From contig OY986975.1 in the NCBI GenBank assembly GCA_963920575.1, forward strand, positions 15,283,897-15,347,896: a DNA stretch of 64,000 nt, written 5' to 3'. The position numbers and the translations under genes are program-made. The stretch is from Narthecium ossifragum (Eukaryota > Streptophyta > Magnoliopsida > Dioscoreales > Nartheciaceae). Every line of letters starts with the position of its first letter. Within the stretch, counting starts at the first letter, position 1. Positions 34,151 through 44,852 of the stretch are shown here, one piece after another. The notes below the pieces were generated by a model, which saw only the letters and a program-made list of their open reading frames with translations, made no database searches and was not told where the DNA came from.

Positions 34151-34631
34151 CTCCATCTGTCTCAGTTTAAGTGAAGGCTGAGCTTTTGGGTGGGAGGAAG
34201 GGAGGTGAAGTAGTGGGTTTTGGCGGGAACTCCAAATTTTTTGTGGGAATCTTAAAGTTTGATGATGAAATCTGGATCGTTGTATGTGTTTGGAGATAAA
34301 TCTGGACCGCTCTTTATGTTTTATAGTTGAGACATTTCAAAAACTGCTCTTCCTTATATAATAGATAATTTCCATATGTGAGGATATTTGACATATTTAT
34401 ATATATGTCTTTTGAGAATCAAAATTGTCTCATAAAACTTTGTTTATATTTGATGTATAAATTGATAGTTAGTGATCTTCAGTAAATTATTAGAAATTAT
34501 AGTCTTGACCTCAGATCAGTTGTTTAAATTAGATGTGTTATTTTATAATAAACGCGTCAGACATAAACAGAACATGTTTAGGTCCCTCACGCCCCAGACC
34601 GGATGGGTTTTTTGGGCAAGGTGACACGCCG

Positions 34632-35000
34632 ACCACCACCTCCCCTTGCTCGCGGTCGTCTTCCTCGTCGAGCACCAGCAACCTGAGCTGGTTCAGCCAG
34701 GCTCATCACATTTGGTTCATTCAGATCTCCACCTGATCTGCTGGCTCAACCCATATTGTGACTCTGCCCTTCAACCCAGACGACTAAGTTGCAGGCCCAG
34801 TGAGCCCTCTGCCCACTAAGCTGCAGACCCAATGAGCCCTCAGCCCACAGCTTCCAACCATTCAAGCCCAGCCCCCTTATTGCCATCATAGGTAAATAGT
34901 GGCATCGAGACCCTGGGTGCACCTCCGTCATCTGTCCCGGATCACGACCTGGCCTTCGACCCAGTGTCCGAGCTTATGAGCTAGCGGCTCGTAACACTGT
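34632..35000. other. host segment of nested insertions, part 4
   Basis: Continuation of the C-rich host after LTR unit 5. It contains a partly repeated phrase gcaggcccagtgagccctctgccc / gcagacccaatgagccctcagccc (about 34791 and 34825). No gene. Confidence 0.4.
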
Positions 35001-35005
35001 CACAC

Positions 35006-35284
35006 AGACAAATAAAAGAAAGGAAAGAAATAAAGAAAGAATTAACGTGCTTTGGCAGAATGCCAACATGCACAGATGGAGGTCCAAGGTATTTCTTTTT
35101 CCATATTGTTACACTGGTGAGGTATCCTATATAAAGAGAATGAGAGACCTAAAAAAGGAAAAAATATCAATCAAATGAGGAATTCCCTCCACAAATCTCT
35201 AAACATAATTTGCTAGATTTGGCAATAATCAATGGAGGATTGCCCTCCCTTGATTACACCAACTAATGCCAACTCACGCCAACA
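35006..35284 (-). repeat. 3' LTR of Copia element 2
   Basis: 279 bp. The terminal TG/CA is changed at the outer end (plus strand AGACAAAT against TGACAAAT in the other LTR). Confidence 0.9.
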
Positions 35285-35565
35285 CTCCCCCTCAAGTGGA
35301 AGCATCTAAATCCTCCATGCGTAACTTGTCTAGTGAGTTGTAGATATCCTTGCTTGAAACAGCCTTCGTAAGAATGTCTGTCAGTTGATCTTCTTACTTC
35401 ACAAATGGAAACTGAACTATTTTAGCTTCTAGATTTTATTTGATAAAGTGTATGTCAATCTCCACATGTTTGGTACGATCATGTTGGATTGGATTGTGAG
35501 CAATGGCAATAGCAGCCTTGTTATCTCAAAAAAGATCCATCTCGGAGGTAGGAGCAAAACCAATT

Positions 35566-37578
35566 TCAGTTAGAAGTCCATAGGAGCTCACAAAGTCCCT
35601 TAGCCATTCCACGGAACTCTGCTTCAGCACTTGATAAAGCCACTACTTTTTGGTTCTTACTTCTCCATGTAACAAGATTGCCCCCGACGAACGTGAAGTA
35701 GCCGAAAGTGGATCTTCTGTTTGTAGTATTCCCTGCCCAATCTGCGTCAGTATAACAATTAATTCTGAGATGGTTATTTTTAGAAAGCATAATCCCTTTT
35801 CCTGGAGAAGATTTTAGGTATCGTAAAATCCGAATTACGGCTTGTATATGATCCTTACTGGGTTGATGCATGAATTGACTTACTACACTCACTGCGTAAG
35901 CAATATCAGGACAGGTATGTGAGAGATAAATAAGTTTACCAACTAATCTTTGGTACCTCCCTCTGTCCGTTGTTATTTGGCTTGGATATTCTCCAAGTTT
36001 ATGGTTTTGGATAATTGGAGTGTCAACCGGTTTACAATCCAACATTCCTACCTCAGTAAGTAGATCTAATATATATTTTTGCTGGGAAAGAAATATACCT
36101 CTCCTTGATCTAGCAACCTCAATACCCAGAAAATATTTGAGCCCTCCTAAACTTTTCATCTCAAACTCAGTTGCCAATTGTTGTTGGAGCTTGGCTATTT
36201 CCTTTGCATCATCCCCTGTAATAATCATATCATCGACATATATGATCAATGCTGTTACCTTGCCCTGTTGATGCTTCAGAAATAAAGTGTGGTCTGAATT
36301 ACTTTGGATGAAGCCATACTTCTTCATTGCTAGACTAAACCGTCCAAACCATGCTCGTGGAGATTGTTTTAACCCATACAGAGCTCGCTGCAGTTTGCAC
36401 ACCGCGTCAGTCTTTGAGGATGTTATGTAGCCCGGTGGAGTATCCATGTAAACTTCCTCTTCAAGATCACCATGAAGGAAAGCATTCTTTACATCGAACT
36501 GGTGCAACGGCCAGTCCAAGTTAGCGGCAAGAGATAACAGGATCCTGATAGTATTCAACTTGGCTACTGGTGAAAAGGTTTCTTGATAGTCTACGCCATA
36601 TGTCTGAGTGTACCCTTTTGCAACCAGCCTCGCCTTGTACCATTCTATAGATATGTCTGCCTTGTGTTTGACAGAGAAGACCCATCTGCATCCGACGGTC
36701 TTCTTCCCATTGGGCAATGGAACCAAGGTCCATGTTTGATTTTTTAGAAGTGCTTCCATTTCCTCCTCTATTGCCTGAGCCCACTTGGGGTTTGCTAGAG
36801 CTTCTTGAATAGTAGTAGGGATATGACAAGCAGAAAGATCGTGTACAAAAGTCTTGCGAGGTTCCGCCAATTTTTTTGTAGAGACATAATTAGCAATTGG
36901 ATACCTCGACTTTCTTCTCTCAATGTCTGGAGAGTATCTGTTTAGTGGCTTGCCCCGATTATGCCTGAAAGGTAGGGTATACCCTGCAGAAGTATCAATG
37001 TTATTAATAGGTGTAGTGAAGTTGCTTACCTCAGGGATATTCTCAAGAGATGGGTCTGTAGGTACGGAGGGAAGGGGGGACTCTGGGGATTCGGGTTCTT
37101 CTGCTGAATGAGTGAGCTCAGTTTCTGGAGGACCATTAGTCTTTGAAGATGTACCCACTTGTTCAATTGATTTCTCCATAATATTTGGTATGTCATTTCG
37201 ATCTCCAAGCCAGTCAAAACTCAACCACTTTAGATCTTCATCAATAGTCTCCCCCTGAAGAGAAGAAGTGGATGTTGAAGGGGAATAAAAAGGTTCGGAC
37301 TCCATAAAGGTGACATCCATAGTCACATGGATGCGCTTGTTGACGGGGTCATAGCACCGGTAGCCTTTTTGATGTACATCATAGCCCAAGAAGAGAGACC
37401 GAAAAGCACAAGGATCAAGTTTGGTCCGCTGAGTCTTAGGGCGATGTACATATGCCACACAACCAAAAATGCGGGGAGGGATCATAAGAGCTGATGGTAG
37501 AGAGACCAAGGCAGATAGGGACTGCAGAGGGGTTTTAAACTTTAAGACTTTAGAAGGTAGCCGGTTGATTAAATGCAC
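35566..37578 (-). CDS. Copia 2 pol: integrase end, reverse transcriptase, RNase H
   Basis: 670 codons open on the minus strand. The N-terminal part is the integrase C-terminal region (FGCVAYVHRPKTQRTKLDP, LGYDVHQKGYRCYDP). Reverse transcriptase follows (FDVKNAFLHGDLEEEVYM, catalytic LIIYVDDMIITG, FLGIEVARSRRGIFLSQQKY). RNase H carries CYTDADWAG and ALSSAEAEFRGMAKG. The frame stops at LLWTSN, probably a premature end before the last RNase H block. Its first Met is internal to the original polyprotein, so it is a fragment of pol, not an independent gene. Confidence 0.85.
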   Translation of the reverse strand: MHLINRLPSKVLKFKTPLQSLSALVSLPSALMIPPRIFGCVAYVHRPKTQRTKLDPCAFRSLFLGYDVHQKGYRCYDPVNKRIHVTMDVTFMESEPFYSPSTSTSSLQGETIDEDLKWLSFDWLGDRNDIPNIMEKSIEQVGTSSKTNGPPETELTHSAEEPESPESPLPSVPTDPSLENIPEVSNFTTPINNIDTSAGYTLPFRHNRGKPLNRYSPDIERRKSRYPIANYVSTKKLAEPRKTFVHDLSACHIPTTIQEALANPKWAQAIEEEMEALLKNQTWTLVPLPNGKKTVGCRWVFSVKHKADISIEWYKARLVAKGYTQTYGVDYQETFSPVAKLNTIRILLSLAANLDWPLHQFDVKNAFLHGDLEEEVYMDTPPGYITSSKTDAVCKLQRALYGLKQSPRAWFGRFSLAMKKYGFIQSNSDHTLFLKHQQGKVTALIIYVDDMIITGDDAKEIAKLQQQLATEFEMKSLGGLKYFLGIEVARSRRGIFLSQQKYILDLLTEVGMLDCKPVDTPIIQNHKLGEYPSQITTDRGRYQRLVGKLIYLSHTCPDIAYAVSVVSQFMHQPSKDHIQAVIRILRYLKSSPGKGIMLSKNNHLRINCYTDADWAGNTTNRRSTFGYFTFVGGNLVTWRSKNQKVVALSSAEAEFRGMAKGLCELLWTSN

Positions 37579-38943
37579 GACAATAGCTACAGTATCAGAC
37601 CAATGATGGGCGGGGACATGAGCACTAAAGAGGAGAGCCCGGGCAGTCTCTAGAATATGTCGGTTCTTCCGTTCAGCAATACCATTTTGCTGAGGGGAGT
37701 GGGGACAGGAAGTCTCGTGGATAAGGCCATGGCTGTGGAAATAAGTATGGAGATGGTGATTAACATATTCTCCACCATTGTCAGATCAAAGAATCTTAAT
37801 GGTAGCGGAGAATTGAGTCCGAACCATAGCATGGAAAGACTGAAAAATACTAGACACTTCATCTTTACGTTTCATCACATAAAGCTAGGTCATCCTGGTG
37901 CAGTCATCAACAAATAGAACAAACCAACGTGCACCCGATATCGAATAGATAGGGGAGGGTCCCCAAGCATCAGAATGAATTAAAGCGAAAAGGGGTATCA
38001 CTTTTATTCATACTTAAGGAATTAGTAGCACGATGACTTTTGGCTACAATGCAAGTATCACAATTAAATTCAGAGATCTCCACATTAGAAAACAAATCAG
38101 GGAGTAGATGCCTTAGATAACTGAATGACGGGTGTCCTAACCGACGATGCCATAGCCAAATCTGTCGAGTCTTGGAATGAAGAGAAGAAGACACCTGATG
38201 TGCACGACCTGAACTGAAGTCTTCCATGTAATACAGCCCCCCTTCTTAGTACCACGCCCAATTATCTCCTTTGTGAGAATATCCTGAAGAAGACAAAAGT
38301 TGGGATACATTAGTACCACACAATTTAAATCAGCAGTAACTTGACTCACAGATAATAACTTGTGAGATAAAGAGGGAACAAGGAGAGTATTGGGTAAATG
38401 GAGAGAAGGTGACAAGGTCACCGATCCAGCCCCTGTGACAGGAGAGGGTATTCCATTTGCATTCACAATGCTTGTGCACCGTGGAGGCAAGTGGTGGTGG
38501 AAATCAGCGAGATCAAAAGTCATATGATCTGTGGCTCCAGAGTCAAGAAGCCAAGCACCATTGTCCTCATCATTGCCGGAACTAATCATAACATAACCAA
38601 TGTTACCTGGATCCACCTGGGAGGTTGCGGTGGGAGAAATAAGAGAGAGATGGGGTTCAGCTATAGCCACAACAGCTGTTCCTGTGCCTTTGGTGTCGTG
38701 TTTCTTCCGAGCTTGGAGCTCATGCCACCAATCGCGGTACCCATGAAGCTGAAAACAATTTTCACGGGTGTGCCTTGTATTGCCACAATAAGAACATTTC
38801 AAGCCCTCGGAGGAGGCACGAGTCTTGGAGGAAGGACGTCCAGTATGTTGAGACGCCGATCCTGAGGTAGTAGAGAGTCCGAGTTTGAGTCCTCGCGAGG
38901 CAAACACCGACCCCGGAATGGACGAATGGTCACCAGTGTTCAT
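37579..38943 (-). pseudogene. Copia 2 zinc knuckle, protease and integrase N-terminal part
   Basis: From 38943 the frame carries a CCHC knuckle (CSYCGNTRHTRENC) and the protease motif WLLDSGATDHMT, ending at 38137 after a frameshift. The GAG-pre-integrase region (LWHRRLGHPSFSYLRHL and CDTCIVAKSHR) is in another frame at 38227-37970. The integrase core (37970-37580) is further broken. Confidence 0.8.
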
Positions 38944-38944
38944 G

Positions 38945-39756
38945 ACTACCTAGCGCAAGGCCTCCCTGCGGACATGGGCATAAGCTTGCTCCAAGGTGGG
39001 AAAGGGATGGAGCTGCAACACATCGCTTCGAATATTGTCCAGCTTGTCATCAAGGCCACCGAGAAAAACATAGACCCGATCTTCCTGGATGAGATTATTG
39101 TAGAGTAGAATATCGGTAGGGCACTTCATCGGATTAGGACGACGGAAATCAATCTCACGCCAGAGACCTTGCAAGTCGGTGTAGTATTTCTCCAGAGATC
39201 CGCTCGCTTGTCAGAGACGAGAGACATGGCGTTGGAGATCATATACTTGAGAGGCATCACCACCATCAAAGTAGGAGGTAGCAACGGTATCCCAAACCAT
39301 CTTGGTTGTGGGAAATCTGATAAAGTTGCCAATTAACGCCGAATCCATGGAGTTTATCAACCAACCTTTAACAATGGCGTTGTCAGTGTGCAACTTACGG
39401 AAGGTCGGATCGGTCGGAGATGACGGAGGTAGCTCGCCATTGATGTAGCCCAACTTGTCTTTGCCGGAGATGTACATCTCGACAACTTGGGACCATAAGG
39501 CATAGTTGGAGCCATCCAACTTGATGCCAATCGGAATCGCTGCAGGTTCAGCTGTCACCGTTGGTGCTCGGGATAGAGCTTCCGCCATCTTGGTGGTAAA
39601 AAGATCAAAGAGAAGCATAGTGGGATCAGTAGACGAGTCACCGGACATCTCCGGGATCTCGGCACCAGCCATAGAAGACAATAGCCATAGAGAGGGGACT
39701 CCTCGCCGGGAGCTCCAACTATCGACGATAGATCGACGAACAAGAAGGCAGTCTGT
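38945..39756 (-). pseudogene. Copia 2 gag, frameshifted
   Basis: Minus-strand gag includes IKLDGSNYALWSQVVEMYI, NAIVKGWLINSMDSALIGNF and YFDGGDASQVYDLQRHVSRL, the usual Copia gag (UBN2-type) core. The frame breaks near 39211 and resumes at 39174 with EDRVYVFLGGLDDKLDNIRS. The likely start is the Met near 39672 (MAGAEIPEM). Confidence 0.8.
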
Positions 39757-39771
39757 CCTGCGCTGATACCA

Positions 39772-40051
39772 TGACAAATAAAAGAAAGGAAAGAAATAAA
39801 GAAAGAATTAACGTGCTTCGGCAGAATGCCAACATGCACAGATGGAGGTCCAAGGTATTTCTTTTTCCATATTGTTACACTGGTGAGGTCTCCTATATAA
39901 AGAGAATGAGAGACCTAAAAAAGGAAAACAATATCAATCAAATGAGGAATTCCCTCCACAAATCTCTAAACATAATTTACTAGATTTGGCAAGAATCAAT
40001 GGAGGATTGCCCTCTCTTGATTACACCAACTAATGCCAACTCACACCAACA
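39772..40051 (-). repeat. 5' LTR of Copia element 2
   Basis: 280 bp ending (plus strand) CACACCAACA at 40051. On the minus strand it starts TGTTGGTGTGAG and contains a CTATATAAAG-like TATA near 39895. Confidence 0.9.
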
Positions 40052-40056
40052 CACAC

Positions 40057-41727
40057 ATCATGTCAATTGACATGGTAGGTATGAGAATAAAGACAAAAAT
40101 GTGCGGTGATGGTCATGTGAGGGGGGACGATTTTGAGTCCTCATATGCGACCTTAGGGTTCGAAGAGGACCTTCATTCCGATATCATCTTAATTCCAGTT
40201 ATTCAAGCCAAAAGCTAAGCTGAGAGGTGACACCGAGACTATATATTTGTGGAGAGGACCGAGAGGTTAATCAATGGAAGCAGCAAGTCAATCAGGGTTA
40301 ATCAATGCGTGTAAAAATTTATGTGTTCATAAAAATATTTGTATATAAAAAAATAAATAAGTATAAAAAGTGTCACCACGCACGTAAATTTTTTTATACA
40401 CTCGTAAAAACATTTACATGCTTGTTTATGAACTAATAATTTTTTTTTCAAGCATAAAAACATTTTCTTACACATAATATATTATATTATATTATAAATA
40501 TATTATTATAATAAAAATATTAAGATAAGTGGCCCATGTCACGTGTCATGCCATGATTGGCTCATGTCATGTAAAAAATAATTATTTTTATATTACTTTT
40601 AATAATATAAATGATCCTGTATGGAACATTGACACGCATGATCGTGCCATATCAGCATGCCACATCATAGCTGATGTCATGACATAAAAACATGAGCATT
40701 TCAGGGAAAAGTGGCTCGGATCCTGTTTTACAACACAAGATGGCCCGAAAGTTAACTCTATGGTCCAAAATAGCTAAAAATCCACCAAAAGCTCGTGACA
40801 AGGTCCATCTAGCTGGCTAGCTGCTAGAAAGGTGCCTGGAAGGCTAGAAGTGAATTTATGGGAGTTGCGAACTCGATGCCGTGATCCATCTGCTTGTCCA
40901 TCAACAAAAGAATCCAATGTTAGGTAGGTAGGTAGCTACGTTGTTTATTTTTCTCCGGCCAGCGCCAGGTCCGGCCCCCTACCAAATGTTGCATTGATTG
41001 AGGAGTCTTTGCATCATTATTGGATGCGGGGATCGAGTTGTCAAATCGTGTGCGATTGGTTAACATGCATTGTCTTATCTAAAGAATAATAATGCAATGC
41101 CGGGAAATGTGTAGTAATTTTGATTAAGCAGGTATCGCGGAACAGAAAATGTGTCTGATTTGCTTTTAAGCAAGCATAAAAGTAGAGTAGAAGGTACAAA
41201 GATATTTTCGCCTGAGTTTCCAGGAACTGACAGTTCGGTGCATGATTTAGTAGTGCCCATCAAGAGCAGCTGCGCGCTGTCTTCGAGCCGAGGTCTGGCT
41301 TACTCGACCTCGAGTAATTTTTTTAAAAGCTCTAGCTTGAATCGTGCTTTTTAAAGTTGAGCTCAAGCTCAAACACTTTTTTTTCAGAGATGAGACTAAA
41401 CTCCGTCTCGACTCAGAGTCCAGCTTTCGAACCGAGTAAGTGTATATATATATATATAATAATAATAATAAATTATATTATATAAAAAAATTAATTAAGC
41501 TTGGCTTGCGAACTTGCATGCCGAGTCTAAGGATGGTCGAGCTCGAGCTCAATAAAAAAATTAACTTTTATTTGTGATTCGAATTTGGCTTGAGCCTGAG
41601 CTACTCAATTAAAGCTCGGTTCGCCCTAAGATTCAAGAATAATGAAGCATGATATTGTGAATGTTTTAGAATTAACTAGTGCGGGATTTGACTTCGTTTT
41701 AATTATACATGATCATAGGTTAAGGAT
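40057..41727. other. intergenic AT-rich DNA and old repeat debris
   Basis: No gene. About 40300-40620 is very AT-rich with catgtcacgtgtcatg-type words. 41270-41640 carries scattered agctcgagctc / gagctcaagctc palindromic words around an (AT)n(AAT)n microsatellite (about 41442-41471), a texture typical of degraded plant DNA transposons. Confidence 0.4.
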
Positions 41728-42401
41728 GTGTTTGGTTGGTGGAACCGTCGGTTCAATTGGATTCCACGATTCATGCATTAGGTGGTACATGCATCAGTCA
41801 GTAGATGCGCTTGTTTGGTTGCACCAGTAGTTTGAAGCATGGGGCGAATGGGCGGAGTGGATCGACGACAAAGAGCTCGGGTTCACCCACCATCGACTTG
41901 GCGGAGTGGATCACTGGGCGGAGTGGAGACGCGAATCGTCGCCAAAGAGACCGAGAAAGCCCCCACCAGCGAGAGTGAGAACAAGGAGAAGAGGTTTCAA
42001 TGGTTACTTGAGGATAGCTGTGGGCAGAGTGGAGCCGTGGATTGTCACTGGAAACCGGGAAAAGCCTCCACCAGCGAGAGTGTGAATAAGGAGAAGGGGC
42101 TTTCCAACGGCTACTTGACGATGAATGCTTGGGTTGGGCGGTGATGCTAATGGCATTGATGGAACCACAACCCCTTTATTGGGGACCGCGCCAAGCATCA
42201 TGGGGTGTACAGGGGTTGCATCGCAGATGGACGCATCGTGTGAAACGGCCATTTTAATCGTTTCATACGATGCACGACTTTGCCTTCTTTTTGCATCACT
42301 GCTACATGCATCATCAACTACATGGGGAGAACTAAACAAGGGATCGGGCTCTAAGGGTGCATCGCGCGCGTGACGCATGCCGATGCATGCCAACCAAACA
42401 C
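41728..42401. mobile_element. TIR element (MITE-like), ~674 bp
   Basis: Perfect 12-bp terminal inverted repeat GTGTTTGGTTGG (41728-41739) and CCAACCAAACAC (42390-42401), a motif common at hAT/MITE-type ends. The interior contains an imperfect direct repeat (cccaccagcgagagtgagaacaagg at about 41960 and cctccaccagcgagagtgtgaataagg at about 42065). No clear target duplication and no transposase. Confidence 0.5.
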
Positions 42402-42463
42402 CCCTCTAACATATTTGAAAAGCCCTGCCAACCAAACACCCCTCTAACATATTTGAAAAGCCC
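42388..42463. repeat. 38-bp tandem duplication over the right TIR
   Basis: tgccaaccaaacacccctct...aaaagccc occurs twice back to back (42388-42425 and 42426-42463), duplicating the right inverted repeat and its flank. Confidence 0.9.
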
Positions 42464-42698
42464 AGCCCAGCCTGCCAAGCCCCCATTAGTTTGTGGGCTT
42501 AGGTAAAACAATCTCGTCCATGAATTGGGATTGCTTAGTCAAAACTTTAGGCTAGAACTTTTGGCTCGGGTTGGGCTTGGGATTTGCCATGCAATAGCCC
42601 ATGCCCAGCCTGCCCCTGTGCTTGAGAGGTCTAACATCAAGCTCGGTGCTATTGTTTGTTTCATTACAGCTAGTACGAAGACAACCACATTATGCATG

Positions 42699-42885
42699 CG
42701 TTTGGTTCGGGGGTAAGCCCACTTTTACCTTATTTTTTACCTAAACATCAAAATAGGCATAAAGGGGTTACCACTATTCCACCTATTCCATTCCTCTCTA
42801 TTTTTTCTTACCCTCATTGTTACCCCCATTTTTTTCTTACCCCTAACCCCCCTTAACCCTATTTCCATTAACCCCGAATCAAACA
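42699..42885. mobile_element. MITE-like element, ~187 bp
   Basis: The ends CGTTTGGTTCGGGG (42699) and CCCCGAATCAAACA (42885) are inverted with 12 of 14 matches. The interior is C-rich and non-coding (ttaccc-type words). Target duplication not resolved. Confidence 0.55.
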
Positions 42886-42902
42886 TGGGCTAACTATGAT
42901 AA

Positions 42903-43305
42903 TGATAGGCTTTGCTTGTGGGTGCAGGCCTAAACACCAGCACAGATGAATAGCAACAGAGTACTAACAGAAGAGAGGCTAGCAACGAGGGCCAGAAGAA
43001 GAAGAAGAAGGAGAAGAAGAAGATTGAGGAAGATTGATATATTCATTCATGTTTGTAATCCTCCTTACAATGCTTTAAATAGAACAACCTCTTCTAATGA
43101 GGAACTCTTGACAGCTATCAATGCAAGACAATTGAGGAACTGCTTATTAAGAAAGTTCTAATTGCAGTAGATAATCTGCTTTTATTAGGAAACTCCATAT
43201 CTTCAATCTTTGCTAGAGCTGGCCGTATCCGAAGTAGGAAGGTGCTTGCCTTGTCTGATGTAGGTGAGGATCTGCTGTTGTTTCTGCTGGCCTGGCTGCC
43301 TATCA
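42903..43305 (-). repeat. 3' LTR of the Reina-like element
   Basis: 403 bp with a (aag)n tract near 42985-43026. The end of the pol reading frame enters this LTR. Confidence 0.9.
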
Positions 43306-44012
43306 TTCCACCCCCCATCAAGACAGACCTTGTCCTCAAGGTCTATAGCATGAAACCTTAATGCCAAGTGGTCATATGGTTCCCAAGTTGCATCCTCTGC
43401 CAGCAATCCTGTCCATGTCACCAATGCTTCTTTAATAAACTTGCTATGTTTCTTAACCCAACGGAAGTCGGTAATCAGCGCGGGCTCAATGACCATGTCT
43501 CCGGACTCCTCGAATGTCGGTAGTTGAGGCTGCGAATGCTCACGATCTCCTAGTTTTTTCTTAAGTTGGGATACATGAAACATTGGGTGAACTCTAGCCG
43601 ATGTAGGAAGGTCGAGGCGGTAGGCCACTTTACCAACCCGATCACGAACTTGGAACGGCCCATAGTAACTGGGTGCCAGCTTCTTGCAGGCTCAGAATTG
43701 GATGGATGTCTGGCGGTAGGGTTGGAGTTTAACGTATACCCAATCCCCAACTTGGAGTTCAACCTCCCACCAATGCTTGTTGGCTTGAGTCTTCATCCTA
43801 TTGCGGGCAAGCACCAAGTTATCTTTGAGGACCTGAAGAATGCCGTCCCTAGAGCGAAGCTCAGAATCTACCAAGGCGACGGCCAACGAGTGCGGCTCGT
43901 AGTGGACGATAGTGGGGGCTGGTCTGTTGTAAACTGCCTCAAATGGTGTCATTTGAGAAGCTGACTGGTAGGGGGTATTGTACCAGAACTCCGCCCAAGT
44001 AAGCCACTTCAT
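43203..44012 (-). pseudogene. Reina-like integrase C-terminus and chromodomain
   Basis: Frames 44012-43692 (WAEFWYNTPYQSASQMTPFE) and 43628-43203 follow each other with a shift. The latter has the classic VHPMFHVSQLKKKLGD and then a chromodomain (ITDFRWVKKHSKFIKEALVTW, GLLAEDATWEPYDHL). The frame continues about 100 bp into the 3' LTR before stopping. Chromodomains in this lineage guide integration through histone marks. Confidence 0.82.
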
Positions 44013-44027
44013 CCAGTGCTTTGGTCG

Positions 44028-44852
44028 TTAGCCAGCAAAGCAACGAAGGTATGTCTCAAGGCATCTGTTCAACACTTTCGTCTGACCGTCCATTTGAGGG
44101 TGGTAGGCGGTGCTCATCTTCAATGTAGTGCCCTGAACTTTGAAGTACTCCCACCAGAAGGCGCTCACGAAGATGGCATCTCGGTCAGTGACGATGGAGC
44201 GAGGGACGCCATGCAGTCGGACAATCTCCCGAGCGAAGACGTCGGCCACTACCTTTGCAGAGTAGGGGTGCTTGAGAGGGATGAAGTGACTGTACTTGGT
44301 GAGTCAGTCGACAACCACCAGGATGACCGAATAGCCCGACGAGACTGGTAACCCATCGATGAAGTCCATGGCGACATCATCCCAGACCTGGTGAGGGATG
44401 GGCAGAGGTTGCAAAAGGCCCGCCGGAGCCATAGCTTCATACTTGTTGTGTTGGCAGGTGTCGCACGAGCGCACATACTCACGGATGTCACGACGCATGC
44501 CGCCCCAATAGAAGTTAGCCGCCAGCCATTTGAACGTACGCAAGACCCCCGAGTGGCTGCCCAGCGGTGTGTCGTGGAACTCGTGGAGGAGAGCGGGTTT
44601 CAGGGTGAAAGAGGGAGGCAGTACGAGTGCCCCGTTATGCCAGAGGTCCCCGTCGCGGAGGACATAGTTGCCGGAGGAGTCCTCCCCTGCTTCGATCTGC
44701 CCTCGGATGGCCGCGAGGTGGGGGCTGGCGCGACAGTCGGCACGGAGCTGAACTAGCCAAACCGGTGAGGGTGCGGAGACGGCGTAGACCATGGGTGGGG
44801 GTGGCTGCAGCTTCATCCCCGGTGCCGTCGGGGGTATCCGTGAGAGCGCCAC
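44028..44852 (-). pseudogene. Reina-like integrase zinc finger and core
   Basis: 44852-44304 carries the HHCC finger (HDTPLGSHSGVLRT, CDTCQHNKYE) and the core start WDDVAMDFIDGLPVSSGYS. 44249-44028, after a frameshift, has [14 protein letters not shown] and [15 protein letters not shown]. Confidence 0.85.

Larger units (their letters stand above)
29279..34365 (-). mobile_element. Helitron, 5,087 bp, non-autonomous with captured gene fragments
   Basis: On the minus strand it begins TCTATTATATAAGGAAGAGC (34365 inward) and ends GGCACGGGCATTTACTAG (CTAG at 29282-29279). Host A is at 29278 and host T at 34366: insertion at A|T without duplication, the Helitron rule. A weak stem (CAGTG/CACGG) precedes the 3' end. 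The related LTR unit 1 shows the empty site aaatgtA|TAATTTCC at 11355/11356, so both ends are set by comparison. No RepHel helicase is encoded. Instead it carries an ALMT-like exon, FZR-like exons and a GC-rich block, all read on the minus strand or unassigned. Confidence 0.85.
25067..34626 (+). mobile_element. solo LTR unit 5, interrupted by unit 3 and a Helitron
   Basis: Starts TGTGAGGAACCC (25067) and ends GGCAAGGTGACA (34626). The flanks CGCGG (25062-25066) and CGCCG (34627-34631) differ at one base. Removing unit 3 with its duplication and the 5,087-bp Helitron leaves about 2,229 bp, collinear with unit 1 (for example gttacgtaccaccctg...catgttgtttcagca at 10965 and 28911). It is non-coding. 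Confidence 0.75.
35006..40051 (-). mobile_element. full-length Ty1/copia retrotransposon 2
   Basis: 5,046 bp on the minus strand with LTRs of about 280 bp and a perfect CACAC duplication (35001-35005 and 40052-40056). The primer-binding site TGGTATCAGCGCAGG directly abuts the 5' LTR (plus 39757-39771). A purine tract (CTTGAGGGGGAG on the minus strand, 35285-35296) precedes the 3' LTR. Gag, zinc knuckle, protease, integrase, reverse transcriptase and RNase H follow in Copia order. The LTRs differ at roughly eight positions by eye (about 3 percent). The gag-integrase part is frameshifted; the reverse transcriptase part is largely open. Confidence 0.92.

Noticed and set aside
42946..43161. Arg-rich small ORFs in the Reina-like LTRs (also at 47881)
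   Set aside because: They derive from a purine (aag/agg) repeat in the LTR and change length between the two LTRs.
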